Part shown: positions 20,847 to 30,251 of the stretch, in pieces
Numbering within the stretch: the first letter of the stretch is position 1
Layout: each line of letters begins with the position of its first letter
Assembly (NCBI RefSeq): GCF_005434965.1
Contig: NZ_SKCI01000001.1
Coordinates: forward strand, 1,262,952 to 1,326,951
DNA: 64,000 nt
DNA from: Marimonas lutisalis
GTDB taxonomy: Bacteria; Pseudomonadota; Alphaproteobacteria; Rhodobacterales; Rhodobacteraceae
Reading direction: 5' to 3'
Notes under the pieces: generated by a model
Told to the model about the DNA's origin: nothing
The model's input: only the letters and a program-made list of their open reading frames with translations
Database searches by the model: none
Made by a program: the position numbers and the translations under genes

Positions 20847-23800
20847 GTGAGCAAGGCGAGCGATCATATCACCGTGGGCGGCGCGCCCGAGGGGTTCGAT
20901 GCACGGCTGGTGCTGGACGAGGTTGGAAAATCCGGCCCGGTGATCCATGTCGCGCGCGATGACAAGCGCATGGCGGCGATGGCCGGCGCGCTGCGTTTCT
21001 TTGCCCCCGACATGCCGGTGATCAGCTTTCCGGGCTGGGATTGCCTGCCTTATGACCGGGTGTCGCCCAATGCCGATATTTCCGCGGCGCGGATGGCCAC
21101 GCTGGCGGGGCTGGTGCATGGCATGCCCGAGCGCTTTGTCCTGCTGACCACGCTGAATGCCGCCACCCAGAGGGTGCCCGCGCGCGAGGTGCTGCGCGAG
21201 GCGGCATTTACCGCGCAGGTGGGCCAGCGCATCGACGAGGACGCGCTGCGCGCCTTCCTGGTGCGGATGGGGTTTTCGCAGGCGCCCACCGTGACCGAGC
21301 CCGGCGATTACGCGATCCGCGGCGGCATCATCGACATCTACCCGCCGGGCGAAAGCGGGCCGGTGCGGCTCGATCTCTTCGGCGACGTGCTGGATGGCGC
21401 GCGGCGCTTCGACCCGGCGACGCAACGCACGACCGAGAAGCTCGACCTGGTCGAGTTGGCGCCGGTGAGCGAGGTGATCCTCGACGAGGCGGCGATCCTG
21501 CGCTTCCGGCAGAATTACCGCATCGAGTTCGGCGCGGCGGGCACCGATGATCCGCTTTACGAGGCGGTGTCGGCGGGGCGCAAGCACGCGGGCGTCGAGC
21601 ACTGGCTGCCGTTTTTCCACGAGCGGCTGGAGACGCTGTTCGATTACCTGCCGGGCGCGACGGTGACGCTGGATGACGGGTTGACGCCGCAGCGGATCGC
21701 ACGGTGGGACAGCGTTGAAGATCAGTACGAGACCCGACGGATCGCCATGGGCGAGCGTTCGCGGCTCGACACCGTCTACAAGCCGGTGCCGGCGGGGCAG
21801 CTCTACCTGGACGAGACCGCCTGGGACGCGGCGGTGGTAGGGCGGCGGATGCTGCAGTTTCACGCGCTGCCACAGGCCACGGGGCCCGGGGTGATCGACG
21901 CCGGCGGGCGGATCGGCCGCAATTTTGCGCCCGAACGTCAGCTGGAAAACGTGAGCCTTTTCAGCGTTTTGAAAGATCATGTCGAGGCGCGCATGGCCGA
22001 AGGGCCGGTGCTGGTGGCGTCCTATTCCGAGGGCGCACGCGAGCGGATCGAGGGGCTTCTGGAAGACGAGGGCCTGATCGGCGCGGTCACGGTGAAAGAC
22101 GCCCGCGCGGTGGGTAAGCACGGGCTGCACCTGGCGGTCTGGCCGCTGGAGCACGGGTTTGAGGCGCCGGGCCTGACGGTGATCGCCGAACAGGACGTTC
22201 TGGGCGACCGCCTGATCCGCACCACGCGCAAGAAACGCCGGGCCGAGAATTTCCTGACCGAGGCGCAAAGCCTGAGCCCCGGTGACCTGGTGGTGCATGT
22301 CGATCATGGTATCGGGCGTTACCTGGGGCTGGAGGTGATCACGGCGGCGGGGGCGGCGCATGAATGTCTGGCGCTGGAATATGCCGAGAACGCCAAGCTC
22401 TACCTGCCGGTCGAGAATATCGAGCTGCTGTCGAAATACGGCCACGAAGAGGGCCTGTTGGACCGGCTGGGCGGTGGTGCCTGGCAGGCCAAGAAGGCGC
22501 GGCTGAAGGAACGCATCCGCGAGATGGCCGACCGCCTGATCCGGGTGGCCGCCGAGCGGGAATTGCGCAAGGCGCCGGTGCTGGAGCCACAGCACCACGC
22601 CTGGGAGGAGTTCGCCGCGCGCTTCCCCTATGAAGAAACCGACGATCAGCTGCGCGCCATCGAGGATGTGCTGGACGATCTTTCCGCCGGCCGCCCGATG
22701 GACCGGCTGGTTTGCGGCGACGTGGGCTTTGGCAAGACCGAGGTCGCGATGCGCGCGGCCTTTGTCGCGGCGATGTCGGGCGTGCAGGTGGCGGTGATCG
22801 CGCCGACGACGCTTCTGGCCCGTCAGCACTATAACAGCTTTGCCGAGCGGTTCCGGGGATTTCCCATCAATGTTAGGCCCTTGTCACGTTTTGTTAGCGC
22901 GCGCGACGCCAACCTGACGCGCGAGGGGCTGTCGAAGGGCACGGTGGATATCGTGATCGGCACGCATGCGCTCCTGGCCAAGAATATCCGTTTCAAGGAC
23001 CTCGGCCTTCTGATCGTGGACGAAGAACAGCATTTCGGCGTGGCGCACAAGGAGCGGCTCAAACAGCTGCGCAGCGACGTGCATGTGCTGACGCTGACCG
23101 CCACGCCGATTCCGCGCACGCTGCAACTGTCGCTTTCGGGCGTGCGCGACCTGTCGATCATCGGCACGCCGCCGGTCGACCGTCTGGCGATCCGCACCTA
23201 TGTGAGCGAGTTCGACACGGTGACGATCCGCGAGGCGCTCTTGCGCGAGCATTACCGCGGCGGGCAGAGTTTCTATGTCGTGCCGCGCATTTCCGACCTG
23301 CCCGAGATCGAAGAGTTCCTGAACGAACAGGTGCCCGAGGTGAGTTACGTCACCGCGCATGGCCAGATGGCGGCGGGCGAGCTGGATGATCGGATGAACG
23401 CGTTCTACGACGGCAAGTTCGACGTGCTGCTGGCCACGACGATCGTGGAATCGGGGCTGGATATCCCGACGGCCAACACGATGGTGGTGCACCGCGCCGA
23501 CATGTTCGGGCTGGCGCAGCTTTACCAGATTCGCGGCCGGGTGGGGCGGTCGAAAACGCGGGCCTATGCCTATCTGACGACGAAACCGCGCGCGCGGCTG
23601 ACGCCCGCGGCGGAGAAGCGGCTGCGCGTGCTGGGCTCGCTCGATACGCTGGGCGCGGGTTTCACGCTGGCCAGCCAGGACCTCGATATTCGCGGGGCCG
23701 GCAACCTGCTGGGCGAGGAACAGTCGGGCCAGATGCGCGACGTGGGATACGAGCTTTACCAGTCGATGCTGGAAGAGGCGATCGCCAAGATCCGCGCCGG

Positions 23801-24305
23801 CGAGATGGAGGGCCTGACCGAGGCCGACGAGCAATGGGCGCCGCAGATCAACCTCAGCGTGTCGGTGCTGATCCCCGAAACTTACGTGCCCGACCTGGAT
23901 GTGCGGCTGGGATTGTATCGCCGTCTCAGCGGGTTGCACAGCAAAGTTGAACTGGAGGGCTTTGCCGCCGAACTGATCGACCGCTTCGGCAAACTGCCGC
24001 GCGAGGTGAACACGCTTCTGCTGATCGTGCGGATCAAGGAGATGTGCAAACGCGCCGGTATTTCCAAGCTGGATGGCGGGCCCAGGGGCGCGACGATCCA
24101 GTTCCACAATGACAAGTTTGCCTCGCCCCAGGGGCTTGTGGAGTTCATCCAGGATCAGCGCGGGCTGGCCAAGGTCAAGGACAACAGGATCGTGGTGCGG
24201 CGCGACTGGAAAAAGGACAGTGACAAGATCAAGGGCGCCTTTGCCATCGCCCGCGACCTGGCCGCGAAGGTGAAAGATGCACAGACGGGGAAGGCGGGGA
24301 CATGA
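20847..24305 (+). CDS. mfd: Transcription-repair coupling factor
   Basis: A 1152-residue Mfd, which removes RNA polymerase stalled at DNA lesions and recruits UvrA. In order: a UvrB-like N-terminal module (FPGWDCLPYDRVSPN), the RNA-polymerase-interacting domain (LVHVDHGIGRYLGLEV), a RecG-like translocase with Walker A GDVGFGKTE near residue 625, VDEEQHFGV as the DEAH-type box, the TATPIPRTLQLSL motif, IVESGLDIPTANT and QIRGRVGRS, and the C-terminal TRCF domain. Length is normal. The start is GTG at 20847; the stop overlaps the next ATG. Confidence 0.97.
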   Translation: MSKASDHITVGGAPEGFDARLVLDEVGKSGPVIHVARDDKRMAAMAGALRFFAPDMPVISFPGWDCLPYDRVSPNADISAARMATLAGLVHGMPERFVLLTTLNAATQRVPAREVLREAAFTAQVGQRIDEDALRAFLVRMGFSQAPTVTEPGDYAIRGGIIDIYPPGESGPVRLDLFGDVLDGARRFDPATQRTTEKLDLVELAPVSEVILDEAAILRFRQNYRIEFGAAGTDDPLYEAVSAGRKHAGVEHWLPFFHERLETLFDYLPGATVTLDDGLTPQRIARWDSVEDQYETRRIAMGERSRLDTVYKPVPAGQLYLDETAWDAAVVGRRMLQFHALPQATGPGVIDAGGRIGRNFAPERQLENVSLFSVLKDHVEARMAEGPVLVASYSEGARERIEGLLEDEGLIGAVTVKDARAVGKHGLHLAVWPLEHGFEAPGLTVIAEQDVLGDRLIRTTRKKRRAENFLTEAQSLSPGDLVVHVDHGIGRYLGLEVITAAGAAHECLALEYAENAKLYLPVENIELLSKYGHEEGLLDRLGGGAWQAKKARLKERIREMADRLIRVAAERELRKAPVLEPQHHAWEEFAARFPYEETDDQLRAIEDVLDDLSAGRPMDRLVCGDVGFGKTEVAMRAAFVAAMSGVQVAVIAPTTLLARQHYNSFAERFRGFPINVRPLSRFVSARDANLTREGLSKGTVDIVIGTHALLAKNIRFKDLGLLIVDEEQHFGVAHKERLKQLRSDVHVLTLTATPIPRTLQLSLSGVRDLSIIGTPPVDRLAIRTYVSEFDTVTIREALLREHYRGGQSFYVVPRISDLPEIEEFLNEQVPEVSYVTAHGQMAAGELDDRMNAFYDGKFDVLLATTIVESGLDIPTANTMVVHRADMFGLAQLYQIRGRVGRSKTRAYAYLTTKPRARLTPAAEKRLRVLGSLDTLGAGFTLASQDLDIRGAGNLLGEEQSGQMRDVGYELYQSMLEEAIAKIRAGEMEGLTEADEQWAPQINLSVSVLIPETYVPDLDVRLGLYRRLSGLHSKVELEGFAAELIDRFGKLPREVNTLLLIVRIKEMCKRAGISKLDGGPRGATIQFHNDKFASPQGLVEFIQDQRGLAKVKDNRIVVRRDWKKDSDKIKGAFAIARDLAAKVKDAQTGKAGT

Positions 24306-24898
24306 CGCTGGCGCCGGGGTTTTATGACATCGCGCCGGGCGACGTGGCCACGGTGGTGACCTATCTTGAGATGCGCGCGCCCGTGGCGCCGCGCCCCGAG
24401 CTGGACCCGGGGTTTCGGCTGCGGCGGGTCGAGACGCCCGAAGCCAATTGGTACCGGCGGCTCTTCCGCAAGGTCGGCGCCGAGGACTGGATGTGGTTTT
24501 CTCGGCTGGTGATCGACGAGCCGGCGCTGCTCGAAATCCTGCATGACCCCGGGGTCGAGGTCTATGTGGCCGAGCGTGACGGCGAGGAACTGGGCCTTCT
24601 GGAGCTGGATTTCCGCGAGGCGGGTGCCTGCGAACTGGCGTTTTTCGGGCTGGCGCGCGCGGCGATCGGGCAGGGCGCCGGACGCTGGCTGATGAACCGG
24701 GCGCTGGAGCTGGCCTGGCGCGAAGGGGTCGCGCGGTTTCACTTGCATACCTGCACACTCGACAGCCCGCAGGCGCTGGATTTCTATCGCCGCTCGGGGT
24801 TCGAGCCGGTGAAGCGCGAGGTCGAGGTGCTGCGCGATCCGCGCCTGACCGGGCACCTGCCGGAAGACGCCGCGCCGCATGTGCCTGTGTTGAAATAG
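24302..24898 (+). CDS. GNAT family N-acetyltransferase
   Basis: A 198-residue acetyltransferase. The acetyl-CoA segment is ELAFFGLARAAIGQGAGRWLMNRAL, and the late HTCTLDSPQALDFYRRSGFEPV is the usual core of the fold. The acceptor is unknown. It starts within the mfd stop (ATGA overlap), so it is translated with mfd, and a terminator begins at its own stop codon. Confidence 0.85.
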   Translation: MTLAPGFYDIAPGDVATVVTYLEMRAPVAPRPELDPGFRLRRVETPEANWYRRLFRKVGAEDWMWFSRLVIDEPALLEILHDPGVEVYVAERDGEELGLLELDFREAGACELAFFGLARAAIGQGAGRWLMNRALELAWREGVARFHLHTCTLDSPQALDFYRRSGFEPVKREVEVLRDPRLTGHLPEDAAPHVPVLK

Positions 24899-24924
24899 AA
24901 ACCCCTGGAAAGGAGTTTCTTTTC
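24898..24924 (+). terminator. Rho-independent terminator of mfd-GNAT
   Basis: GAAAC-C-CCT (24898-24906) pairs with AGG-A-GTTTC (24911-24919) around a GGAA loop, with one mismatch, and is followed by TTTTC. The stem starts at the last base of the GNAT stop codon. Confidence 0.7.
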
Positions 24925-24948
24925 AAGTGATTACAGTCAGTTATTCAT

Positions 24949-25018
24949 CTTGCCGAAAAGATCCCGGGGGAAGGTGCAAAACGCCACGCGTTTTGCACCT
25001 AGGGGGGCAGAGCCCCCA
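24949..25018 (-). repeat. Composite intergenic repeat with two hairpins
   Basis: Read on the minus strand after the HD-hydrolase gene: a GGGGGC-TCT-GCCCCC hairpin (25001-25015), a perfect 12-pair hairpin with a three-base loop (GGTGCAAAACGC and its complement, 24973-24999), then CCCCCGGGATCTTTTCGGCAAG and ATGAA. The last part matches the dispersed repeat at 42598-42627. The two hairpins could also end the minus-strand transcript. Confidence 0.6.
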
Positions 25019-25035
25019 AGGCGGTTAAGGCAGGC

Positions 25036-25617
25036 CTAGCGGTTGGCCTTGAACCAGGCGGCGGCGCGGGGTCTGAGCCAGTCCCAGAGCGAGGGCGCGC
25101 CGTTTGCGATCTTGGCTGCCACGCGGGTTTCGAACTGGTCCCATTGCGTGTCGTAGTCCACCCAGGAGCCACCGCCCGAGGCGAGGTTCTGGTTCGGGGG
25201 CTGAAACCGGTCGAGCGACTTGGCGAATTGCGCGTCCGGGGTTTCGTTGGCCTCGAACTCGTCCCAGAGCGCGCGGAAGGCCGCGGCCTGGTCGGGCGGC
25301 AGCAGGCCGAAGATGCGCGTCGCGGCGGCCTGTTCCAGTTCGGCCATTTCCGCCGGGTCGTGATCGCCGAAAATCGGCGCATCGCCCGCGTCGATTTCCA
25401 CGAGGTCGTGCAGCAGAAGCATCTGGATGACGCGGTGGATCGACACGCCTTCGGGCGCGTGTTCCGAGAGCGTCAGCGCGTAGAGCGCGATATGCCAGCT
25501 GTGCTCGCCCGAGTTTTCATACCGCGAACCGTCGCAGAGCTGCGTGCCGCGGGTGACGGATTTGAGCTTGCAGGCCTCGTTGAGGAAAGCCATCTGGGCG
25601 GTGAGGCGGTCGCTCAT
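25036..25617 (-). CDS. HD domain hydrolase (YfbR-like)
   Basis: A 193-residue HD-superfamily phosphohydrolase. The metal ligands fit the pattern GEHSWHIALYAL (first histidine), LLLHDLVEIDAGD (the HD pair) and the later acidic DYDTQWDQFE helix. The family includes YfbR-type 5'-deoxynucleotidases, so a nucleotide is the likely substrate, but the exact one is not readable. Its start overlaps the end of the next small gene by four bases (ATGA type), so the minus-strand trio 26515-25036 is one operon. Confidence 0.8.
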   Translation of the reverse strand: MSDRLTAQMAFLNEACKLKSVTRGTQLCDGSRYENSGEHSWHIALYALTLSEHAPEGVSIHRVIQMLLLHDLVEIDAGDAPIFGDHDPAEMAELEQAAATRIFGLLPPDQAAAFRALWDEFEANETPDAQFAKSLDRFQPPNQNLASGGGSWVDYDTQWDQFETRVAAKIANGAPSLWDWLRPRAAAWFKANR

Positions 25618-25862
25618 TCTTTCCTGGGCGCGGCTTTGGCCTGTTTCGCGATCTCGGAGACCTTTTCCTTGAGAAACGCCTTCGCGGCCTTGCCGGCGAG
25701 ACGCACCCGTACCTCGGTCAGGTAGGCCTCTTCCAGCGTCTGCGAGGACGAGCCCAGCACCTTGGCGACCTCGTAATGCAGGCGGTCCTCGCCGGTCTTG
25801 TTCATGATCGCGATGGTGTCGTCTGCCAGGTCCGAGGCGATTTTCTCAAGCGACGAAGACAT
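25614..25862 (-). CDS. Small conserved helical protein of unknown function
   Basis: An 82-residue, mainly helical, charged protein (MSSSLEKIASDLADDTIAIM at the start, lysine-rich end). I do not recognise the family. It has no signal peptide, cysteine pattern or catalytic motif. Its start overlaps the hydrolase gene upstream by one base and its end overlaps the HD gene, so it is real by context. Confidence 0.65.
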   Translation of the reverse strand: MSSSLEKIASDLADDTIAIMNKTGEDRLHYEVAKVLGSSSQTLEEAYLTEVRVRLAGKAAKAFLKEKVSEIAKQAKAAPRKE

Positions 25863-26515
25863 CAGCGGGTGGTCTCCGTCAGGCGGCGCTTGACATAGTC
25901 GGTGACCGTGCTGGTCAGCGTTTCCATGTGATCGTTCTCGAAGAAATGCCCTGCACCCTCGACCTCGGTATGGGTGATGGTGATGCCCTTCTGTTCGTGC
26001 AGCTTGTTCACCAGCGCCGTGGTGTCGGCGGGCGGCGCCACGCGGTCAGCGGTGCCGTTGATGATCAGGCCCGAGCTGGGGCAGGGCGCCAGGAACGAGA
26101 AGTCATACATGTTGGCCGGCGGCGAGACCGAGATGAAACCGGTGATTTCCGGCCGGCGCATCAGAAGCTGCATGCCGATCCATGCGCCGAAGGAGAAGCC
26201 CGCGACCCAGCAGTGTTTCGAGTTCTGGTTCATCGACTGGAGATAATCGAGCGCCGAGGCCGCATCAGAGAGTTCGCCCACGCCCTGGTCGTATTCGCCC
26301 TGGCTCCGGCCCACGCCGCGGAAATTGAAGCGCAGCACGGTGAAGCCCATGTTGTAGAAGGCGTAATGCAGGTTGTAGACAACCTTGTTGTTCATCGTGC
26401 CCCCGAATTGCGGGTGCGGGTGCAGGACAATGGCGATGGGCGCATCGCGTTCGGGCTGCGGGTGGTAGCGGCCTTCGAGGCGGCCTTCGGGTCCGGGAAA
26501 AATGACCTCGGGCAT
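25862..26515 (-). CDS. Alpha/beta hydrolase
   Basis: A 217-residue hydrolase of the type often found beside iscR in Rhodobacterales. It has VLHPHPQFGGTMNNKVV near residue 32, VLRFNFRGVGRSQGEYDQG as the oxyanion-side loop, and GFSFGAWIG as the nucleophile elbow (GxSxG, serine near residue 117). The acid is in GTADRVAPP and the last histidine in GAGHFFEND. The substrate is unknown. It is divergent from iscR with 190 bases between starts. Confidence 0.85.
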   Translation of the reverse strand: MPEVIFPGPEGRLEGRYHPQPERDAPIAIVLHPHPQFGGTMNNKVVYNLHYAFYNMGFTVLRFNFRGVGRSQGEYDQGVGELSDAASALDYLQSMNQNSKHCWVAGFSFGAWIGMQLLMRRPEITGFISVSPPANMYDFSFLAPCPSSGLIINGTADRVAPPADTTALVNKLHEQKGITITHTEVEGAGHFFENDHMETLTSTVTDYVKRRLTETTR

Positions 26516-26556
26516 ATGGCGTTTTCACTTCCTTCGTGGAGGGTCCGGGGAAATTC

Positions 26557-26593
26557 TTGACGAAATCGGTCGGACACCTTAGAACAATTCCAA
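26557..26593 (+). promoter_or_regulatory. iscR-suf promoter with overlapping near-palindrome
   Basis: TTGACG (26557-26562), a 17-base spacer and TAGAAC (26580-26585) make a strong promoter. The near-palindrome TTAGAA-CAA-TTCCAA (26579-26593) covers the -10 box, a good place for a repressor such as IscR. The promoter is read from the bases; the binding protein is inferred. Confidence 0.6.
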
Positions 26594-26705
26594 ATCCGGG
26601 CCGGGTGTTGCGGGATCGGCCGGGACTCCAAGCGAGATAGTGCGACAGGGGCGCAACGTCAATGAATTCGCGCGTGAATGCAGGGCGCCACGAGGGGGAA
26701 AACCC

Positions 26706-27173
26706 ATGAAACTCAGCACCAAGGGACGCTATGCCATGGTGGCACTGGCCGATATCGCGCTGCAGCCCGATGGCACGCTGGTGACACTGGGTGAGGTGTC
26801 GAAGCGCGAGGATATCTCGCTGCCTTACCTGGAACAGCTTTTCGTCAAGCTGCGCCGCGCCGGGCTGGTCGAGTCGGTGCGCGGGCCGGGGGGCGGGTAT
26901 CGCCTGGCCAAACCGGCGAGCGAGATTCGCGTCGTCGACGTGCTGAGCGCGGTGGACGAGACGGTGGACGCGATGCACAAGGGCGCGGGCGCCAGCGGCG
27001 GGCTGTCGGGATCGCGCGCGCAGTCGGTGACCAACCGGCTGTGGGAAAGCCTGAGCGCGCATGTCTATGTCTTCCTGCACCAGACCCGTTTGTCGGACGT
27101 GGTGAACAACGACCTGGCCCCATGCCCGGCGGTGCCGGGCCTGTTTGCCGTGGTGGACGACGAAGAAGACTGA
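26706..27173 (+). CDS. iscR: Fe-S-responsive transcription regulator IscR (single-cysteine type)
   Basis: A 155-residue Rrf2-family regulator: MKLSTKGRYAMVALADIAL, a winged helix with ISLPYLEQLFVKLRRAGLV, and the wing GPGGGYRLAK. Classical IscR binds its cluster with three cysteines near residues 92-104. Here that region (DAMHKGAGASGGLSGS) has none, and the only cysteine in the protein is at 140. Rhodobacter sphaeroides has a single-cysteine IscR that represses iron-sulfur genes, so this is probably the same type. The start is ATG 26706. Its stop overlaps the next ATG (TGATG). Confidence 0.92.
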   Translation: MKLSTKGRYAMVALADIALQPDGTLVTLGEVSKREDISLPYLEQLFVKLRRAGLVESVRGPGGGYRLAKPASEIRVVDVLSAVDETVDAMHKGAGASGGLSGSRAQSVTNRLWESLSAHVYVFLHQTRLSDVVNNDLAPCPAVPGLFAVVDDEED

Positions 27174-28213
27174 TGCGGGTTTACCTGGATCATAACGCCA
27201 CCACGCCGCTGCGGCCGGAGGCGCGCGAAGCGATGATTGCCGCCATGGACGTGGTCGGCAACCCGTCGAGCGTGCATGCCGAGGGCCGCGCGGCCAAGGC
27301 GCTGATCGAGAAGGCGCGGGCGCAGCTGGCCCGTGCGATCGGGGCCGAGGGGGCCGAGATCGTCTTTACCGCCAGTGCCACCGAGGCGGCGGCGCTGGCG
27401 CTGCGCGGGCGCGGCATGCACGGCGCGGGCATCGAGCATGACGCGGTGGCGGCCTGGGTCGATCACAGCCTGCACACGGACGCGCAGGGCCGGGTCGCGG
27501 TGGCCGAGCCGCATGAAAGCACGTTGCAACTGGCCAATTCCGAAACCGGAGTGTTGCAGGACCTGCCCGAGGGGCTGGCCGTGTCGGATATGACGCAGGC
27601 CTTTGGCAAGGTGCCGGTGGATTTCCTGCACTCCGGCGCGATGATCGGCATCCTTTCGGCGCACAAGCTGGGTGGGCCCAAGGGCGTGGGCGCGCTGGTG
27701 ATGCGGCGCGGCATCGATCTTGATCCGCTGCTGCTGGGCGGTGGGCAGGAGATGGGCCGGCGCGCGGGCACGGAAAACATCATCGGCATTGCCGGTTTTG
27801 CCGCCGCGGCCGAGGCGGCGGCGCGCGACGTGGCGGTGGGCCGCTGGGCGCAGGTGGAAGAATTTAGAAATATTCTAGAAACATCTATTGCGGCTGCCGC
27901 AAAGGATACTATTTTTGTCGGGAAAGCCGCCGGGCGACTCCCCAACACGTCGTGCTTTGCCACGCCGGGCTGGAAGGGTGAGACGCAGGTGATGCAGATG
28001 GACCTGGCCGGGATCGCGATCAGCGCGGGATCAGCCTGTTCCAGCGGCAAGGTGCGGGCGAGCCGGGTGCTGACCGCGATGGGCTATGACGAAACCACGG
28101 CGCAGAGCGCGATCCGCGTGTCGCTGGGCCTGGAGACGACGAAGGACGAGGTGGCGCGTTTCGTGGATGCGTGGAGCGCCGCCCATACGAAATTCCGCGC
28201 GCGCGCGGCGTGA
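27173..28213 (+). CDS. iscS: Cysteine desulfurase (IscS/NifS type)
   Basis: A 346-residue PLP enzyme that takes sulfur from cysteine for cluster assembly. It begins RVYLDHNATTPLRPEAREAM, has ILSAHKLGGPKGVGAL with the PLP-binding lysine, GGGQEMGRRAGTENI, and SAGSACSSGKVRASRVLTAMG with the mobile catalytic cysteine, so it is a group I (IscS-like) desulfurase. It is shorter than the usual 400 residues. It overlaps iscR by one base. A second desulfurase, SufS, closes the operon. Confidence 0.9.
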   Translation: MRVYLDHNATTPLRPEAREAMIAAMDVVGNPSSVHAEGRAAKALIEKARAQLARAIGAEGAEIVFTASATEAAALALRGRGMHGAGIEHDAVAAWVDHSLHTDAQGRVAVAEPHESTLQLANSETGVLQDLPEGLAVSDMTQAFGKVPVDFLHSGAMIGILSAHKLGGPKGVGALVMRRGIDLDPLLLGGGQEMGRRAGTENIIGIAGFAAAAEAAARDVAVGRWAQVEEFRNILETSIAAAAKDTIFVGKAAGRLPNTSCFATPGWKGETQVMQMDLAGIAISAGSACSSGKVRASRVLTAMGYDETTAQSAIRVSLGLETTKDEVARFVDAWSAAHTKFRARAA

Positions 28214-28240
28214 GAGCGAACAGGACGGAAGGAACATCAC

Positions 28241-29764
28241 ATGGCTGGTCTGGAAGAACCGCAGGTCAAGGAAGGTGTCGAGGAGGAAACGGTCGAGGCC
28301 GTCCGCTCGCTTGGCGAGAAATACAAGTATGGCTGGGAAACCGAGATCGAGATGGAATACGCCCCCAAGGGCGTGAACCCCGATATCGTCCGGCTGATTT
28401 CGGAAAAGAACGAAGAGCCCGAATGGATGACCGAATGGCGCCTGCAGGCCTTTGAGCGCTGGAGCCAGATGGAAGAGCCGGACTGGGCGATGGTCAACTA
28501 TCCGCAGATCGATTTCCAGGACCAGTACTACTATGCCCGTCCCAAGAGCATGGAGACAAAGCCCAAGTCGCTGGACGAGGTCGACCCCAAGTTGCTGGCG
28601 ACCTATGAGAAGCTGGGCATTCCGTTGAAGGAACAGATGATCCTGGCCGGTGTCGAAGGCGCCGAGAACGCGCCTGCTGAGGGCCGCAAGGTGGCGGTGG
28701 ACGCGGTGTTCGATTCCGTTTCGGTCGGCACCACCTTCCAGGAGGAGCTGGAAAAGGCGGGCGTGATCTTCTGCTCGATCTCGGAGGCGATCAAGAAGCA
28801 CCCGGACCTGGTGAAGAAATACCTCGGCTCGGTCGTGCCGGTGTCGGACAATTTCTATGCCACGCTGAACAGCGCCGTCTTCTCGGACGGCTCGTTTGTC
28901 TATGTGCCGCCCGGGGTGCGCTGCCCGATGGAGCTGTCGACCTATTTCCGCATCAACGCGGAAAATACCGGCCAGTTCGAGCGCACGCTGATCATCGCCG
29001 ACAAGGGCTCTTACGTATCCTACCTGGAAGGCTGCACCGCGCCGCAGCGCGATGTGGCACAGCTGCATGCCGCGGTGGTGGAAATCATCATCGAGGAAGA
29101 TGCCGAGGTGAAATATTCCACCGTGCAGAACTGGTTCCCCGGTGACGAGAACGGCAAGGGCGGGATCTACAACTTCGTGACCAAGCGCGCCGATTGCCGC
29201 GGCGACCGCGCCAAGGTGATGTGGACGCAGGTGGAGACCGGCAGCGCGGTGACGTGGAAGTATCCCAGCTGCATCCTGCGCGGCGACGACAGCCAGGGCG
29301 AGTTCTATTCGATTGCCATCGCCAACAACCATCAGCAGGCCGATACCGGCACCAAGATGGTGCATCTGGGAAAGAACACCAAGTCGCGGATCGTGTCCAA
29401 GGGCATCAGCGCGGGGGTGGCACAGAACACCTATCGCGGGCTCGTGTCGATGCATCCGAAGGCCAAGAACAGCCGCAACTATACCCAGTGCGACAGCCTG
29501 CTGATCGGCGACAAATGCGGGGCGCATACGGTGCCGTATATCGAGGTGAAGAACAACTCGTCCCGGGCCGAGCACGAGGCAACGACGTCGAAGGTGGACG
29601 AGGAACAGATGTTCTATTGCCGCCAGCGCGGCATGGACGAGGAAGAGGCGGTGGCGCTGATCGTCAACGGTTTTGCAAAGGAAGTGCTGCAGGCGCTGCC
29701 GATGGAATTTGCCATGGAAGCCCAACAGCTTGTGGCGATTTCGCTGGAAGGCTCGGTGGGCTGA
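28241..29764 (+). CDS. sufB: Fe-S cluster assembly scaffold SufB
   Basis: A 507-residue SufB, the scaffold of the SufBC2D complex. It has [32 protein letters not shown], the beta-helix [26 protein letters not shown], and the C-terminal [21 protein letters not shown] that meets SufC. The conserved cysteine in the [14 protein letters not shown] area is a likely sulfur acceptor. It follows the desulfurase by 27 bases with a good GGAAGGAA ribosome site. Confidence 0.97.
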   Translation: MAGLEEPQVKEGVEEETVEAVRSLGEKYKYGWETEIEMEYAPKGVNPDIVRLISEKNEEPEWMTEWRLQAFERWSQMEEPDWAMVNYPQIDFQDQYYYARPKSMETKPKSLDEVDPKLLATYEKLGIPLKEQMILAGVEGAENAPAEGRKVAVDAVFDSVSVGTTFQEELEKAGVIFCSISEAIKKHPDLVKKYLGSVVPVSDNFYATLNSAVFSDGSFVYVPPGVRCPMELSTYFRINAENTGQFERTLIIADKGSYVSYLEGCTAPQRDVAQLHAAVVEIIIEEDAEVKYSTVQNWFPGDENGKGGIYNFVTKRADCRGDRAKVMWTQVETGSAVTWKYPSCILRGDDSQGEFYSIAIANNHQQADTGTKMVHLGKNTKSRIVSKGISAGVAQNTYRGLVSMHPKAKNSRNYTQCDSLLIGDKCGAHTVPYIEVKNNSSRAEHEATTSKVDEEQMFYCRQRGMDEEEAVALIVNGFAKEVLQALPMEFAMEAQQLVAISLEGSVG

Positions 29765-29786
29765 GCCGCGGCGACAGGAGGATCAC

Positions 29787-30101
29787 ATGATCATCACGAC
29801 GACACCGACGATCGAAGGCAAGGCCATCCGCGAATACAAGGGCATCGTGGTGGGCGAGGCGATCATGGGCGCCAACGTGGTGCGCGACGTCTTTGCCAGC
29901 ATCACGGATATCGTCGGCGGCCGATCGGGCGCCTATGAATCGAAGCTGGAGGACGGACGGCGCACGGCGCTGAGCGAGCTGGAGGACCGCGCCCGCGAAC
30001 TGGGCGCGAATGCGGTGGTTGGCGTGGACCTCGACTACGAGGTCGTGGGCCAGTCGATGCTGATGGTTTCGGCCAGTGGCACGGCGGTGGTGGTGGCGTG
30101 A
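29787..30101 (+). CDS. YbjQ family (UPF0145) protein
   Basis: A 104-residue YbjQ-type protein: [20 protein letters not shown], then [23 protein letters not shown], and [17 protein letters not shown]. The family forms pentameric beta-rich shells, but its job is unknown. It sits inside the Fe-S operon between sufB and sufC, 22 bases after sufB with AGGAGG as ribosome site. Confidence 0.88.
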   Translation: MIITTTPTIEGKAIREYKGIVVGEAIMGANVVRDVFASITDIVGGRSGAYESKLEDGRRTALSELEDRARELGANAVVGVDLDYEVVGQSMLMVSASGTAVVVA

Positions 30102-30129
30102 GTGCCACGCGTTACATATCGAGCGCCCG

Positions 30130-30152
30130 AAAGTTACCCTGCGTAACTTTTT
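30130..30152 (+). terminator. Hairpin within the suf operon, possible partial terminator
   Basis: AAAGTTAC (30130-30137) pairs with GTAACTTT (30143-30150) around CCTGC, followed by TTCC. It lies 29 bases after the YbjQ gene, in a 150-base gap that is the largest break in the operon, so it may lower downstream expression. Confidence 0.4.
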
Positions 30153-30251
30153 CCGGGTCGATGGCTTTTTTCACGCTGTCGCCCTGTGATCGCCGCAATC
30201 TGTTGTCAAGACAACCGCGGGTTGGGGACGTGAGCAGCTTGGTCGTGCACC

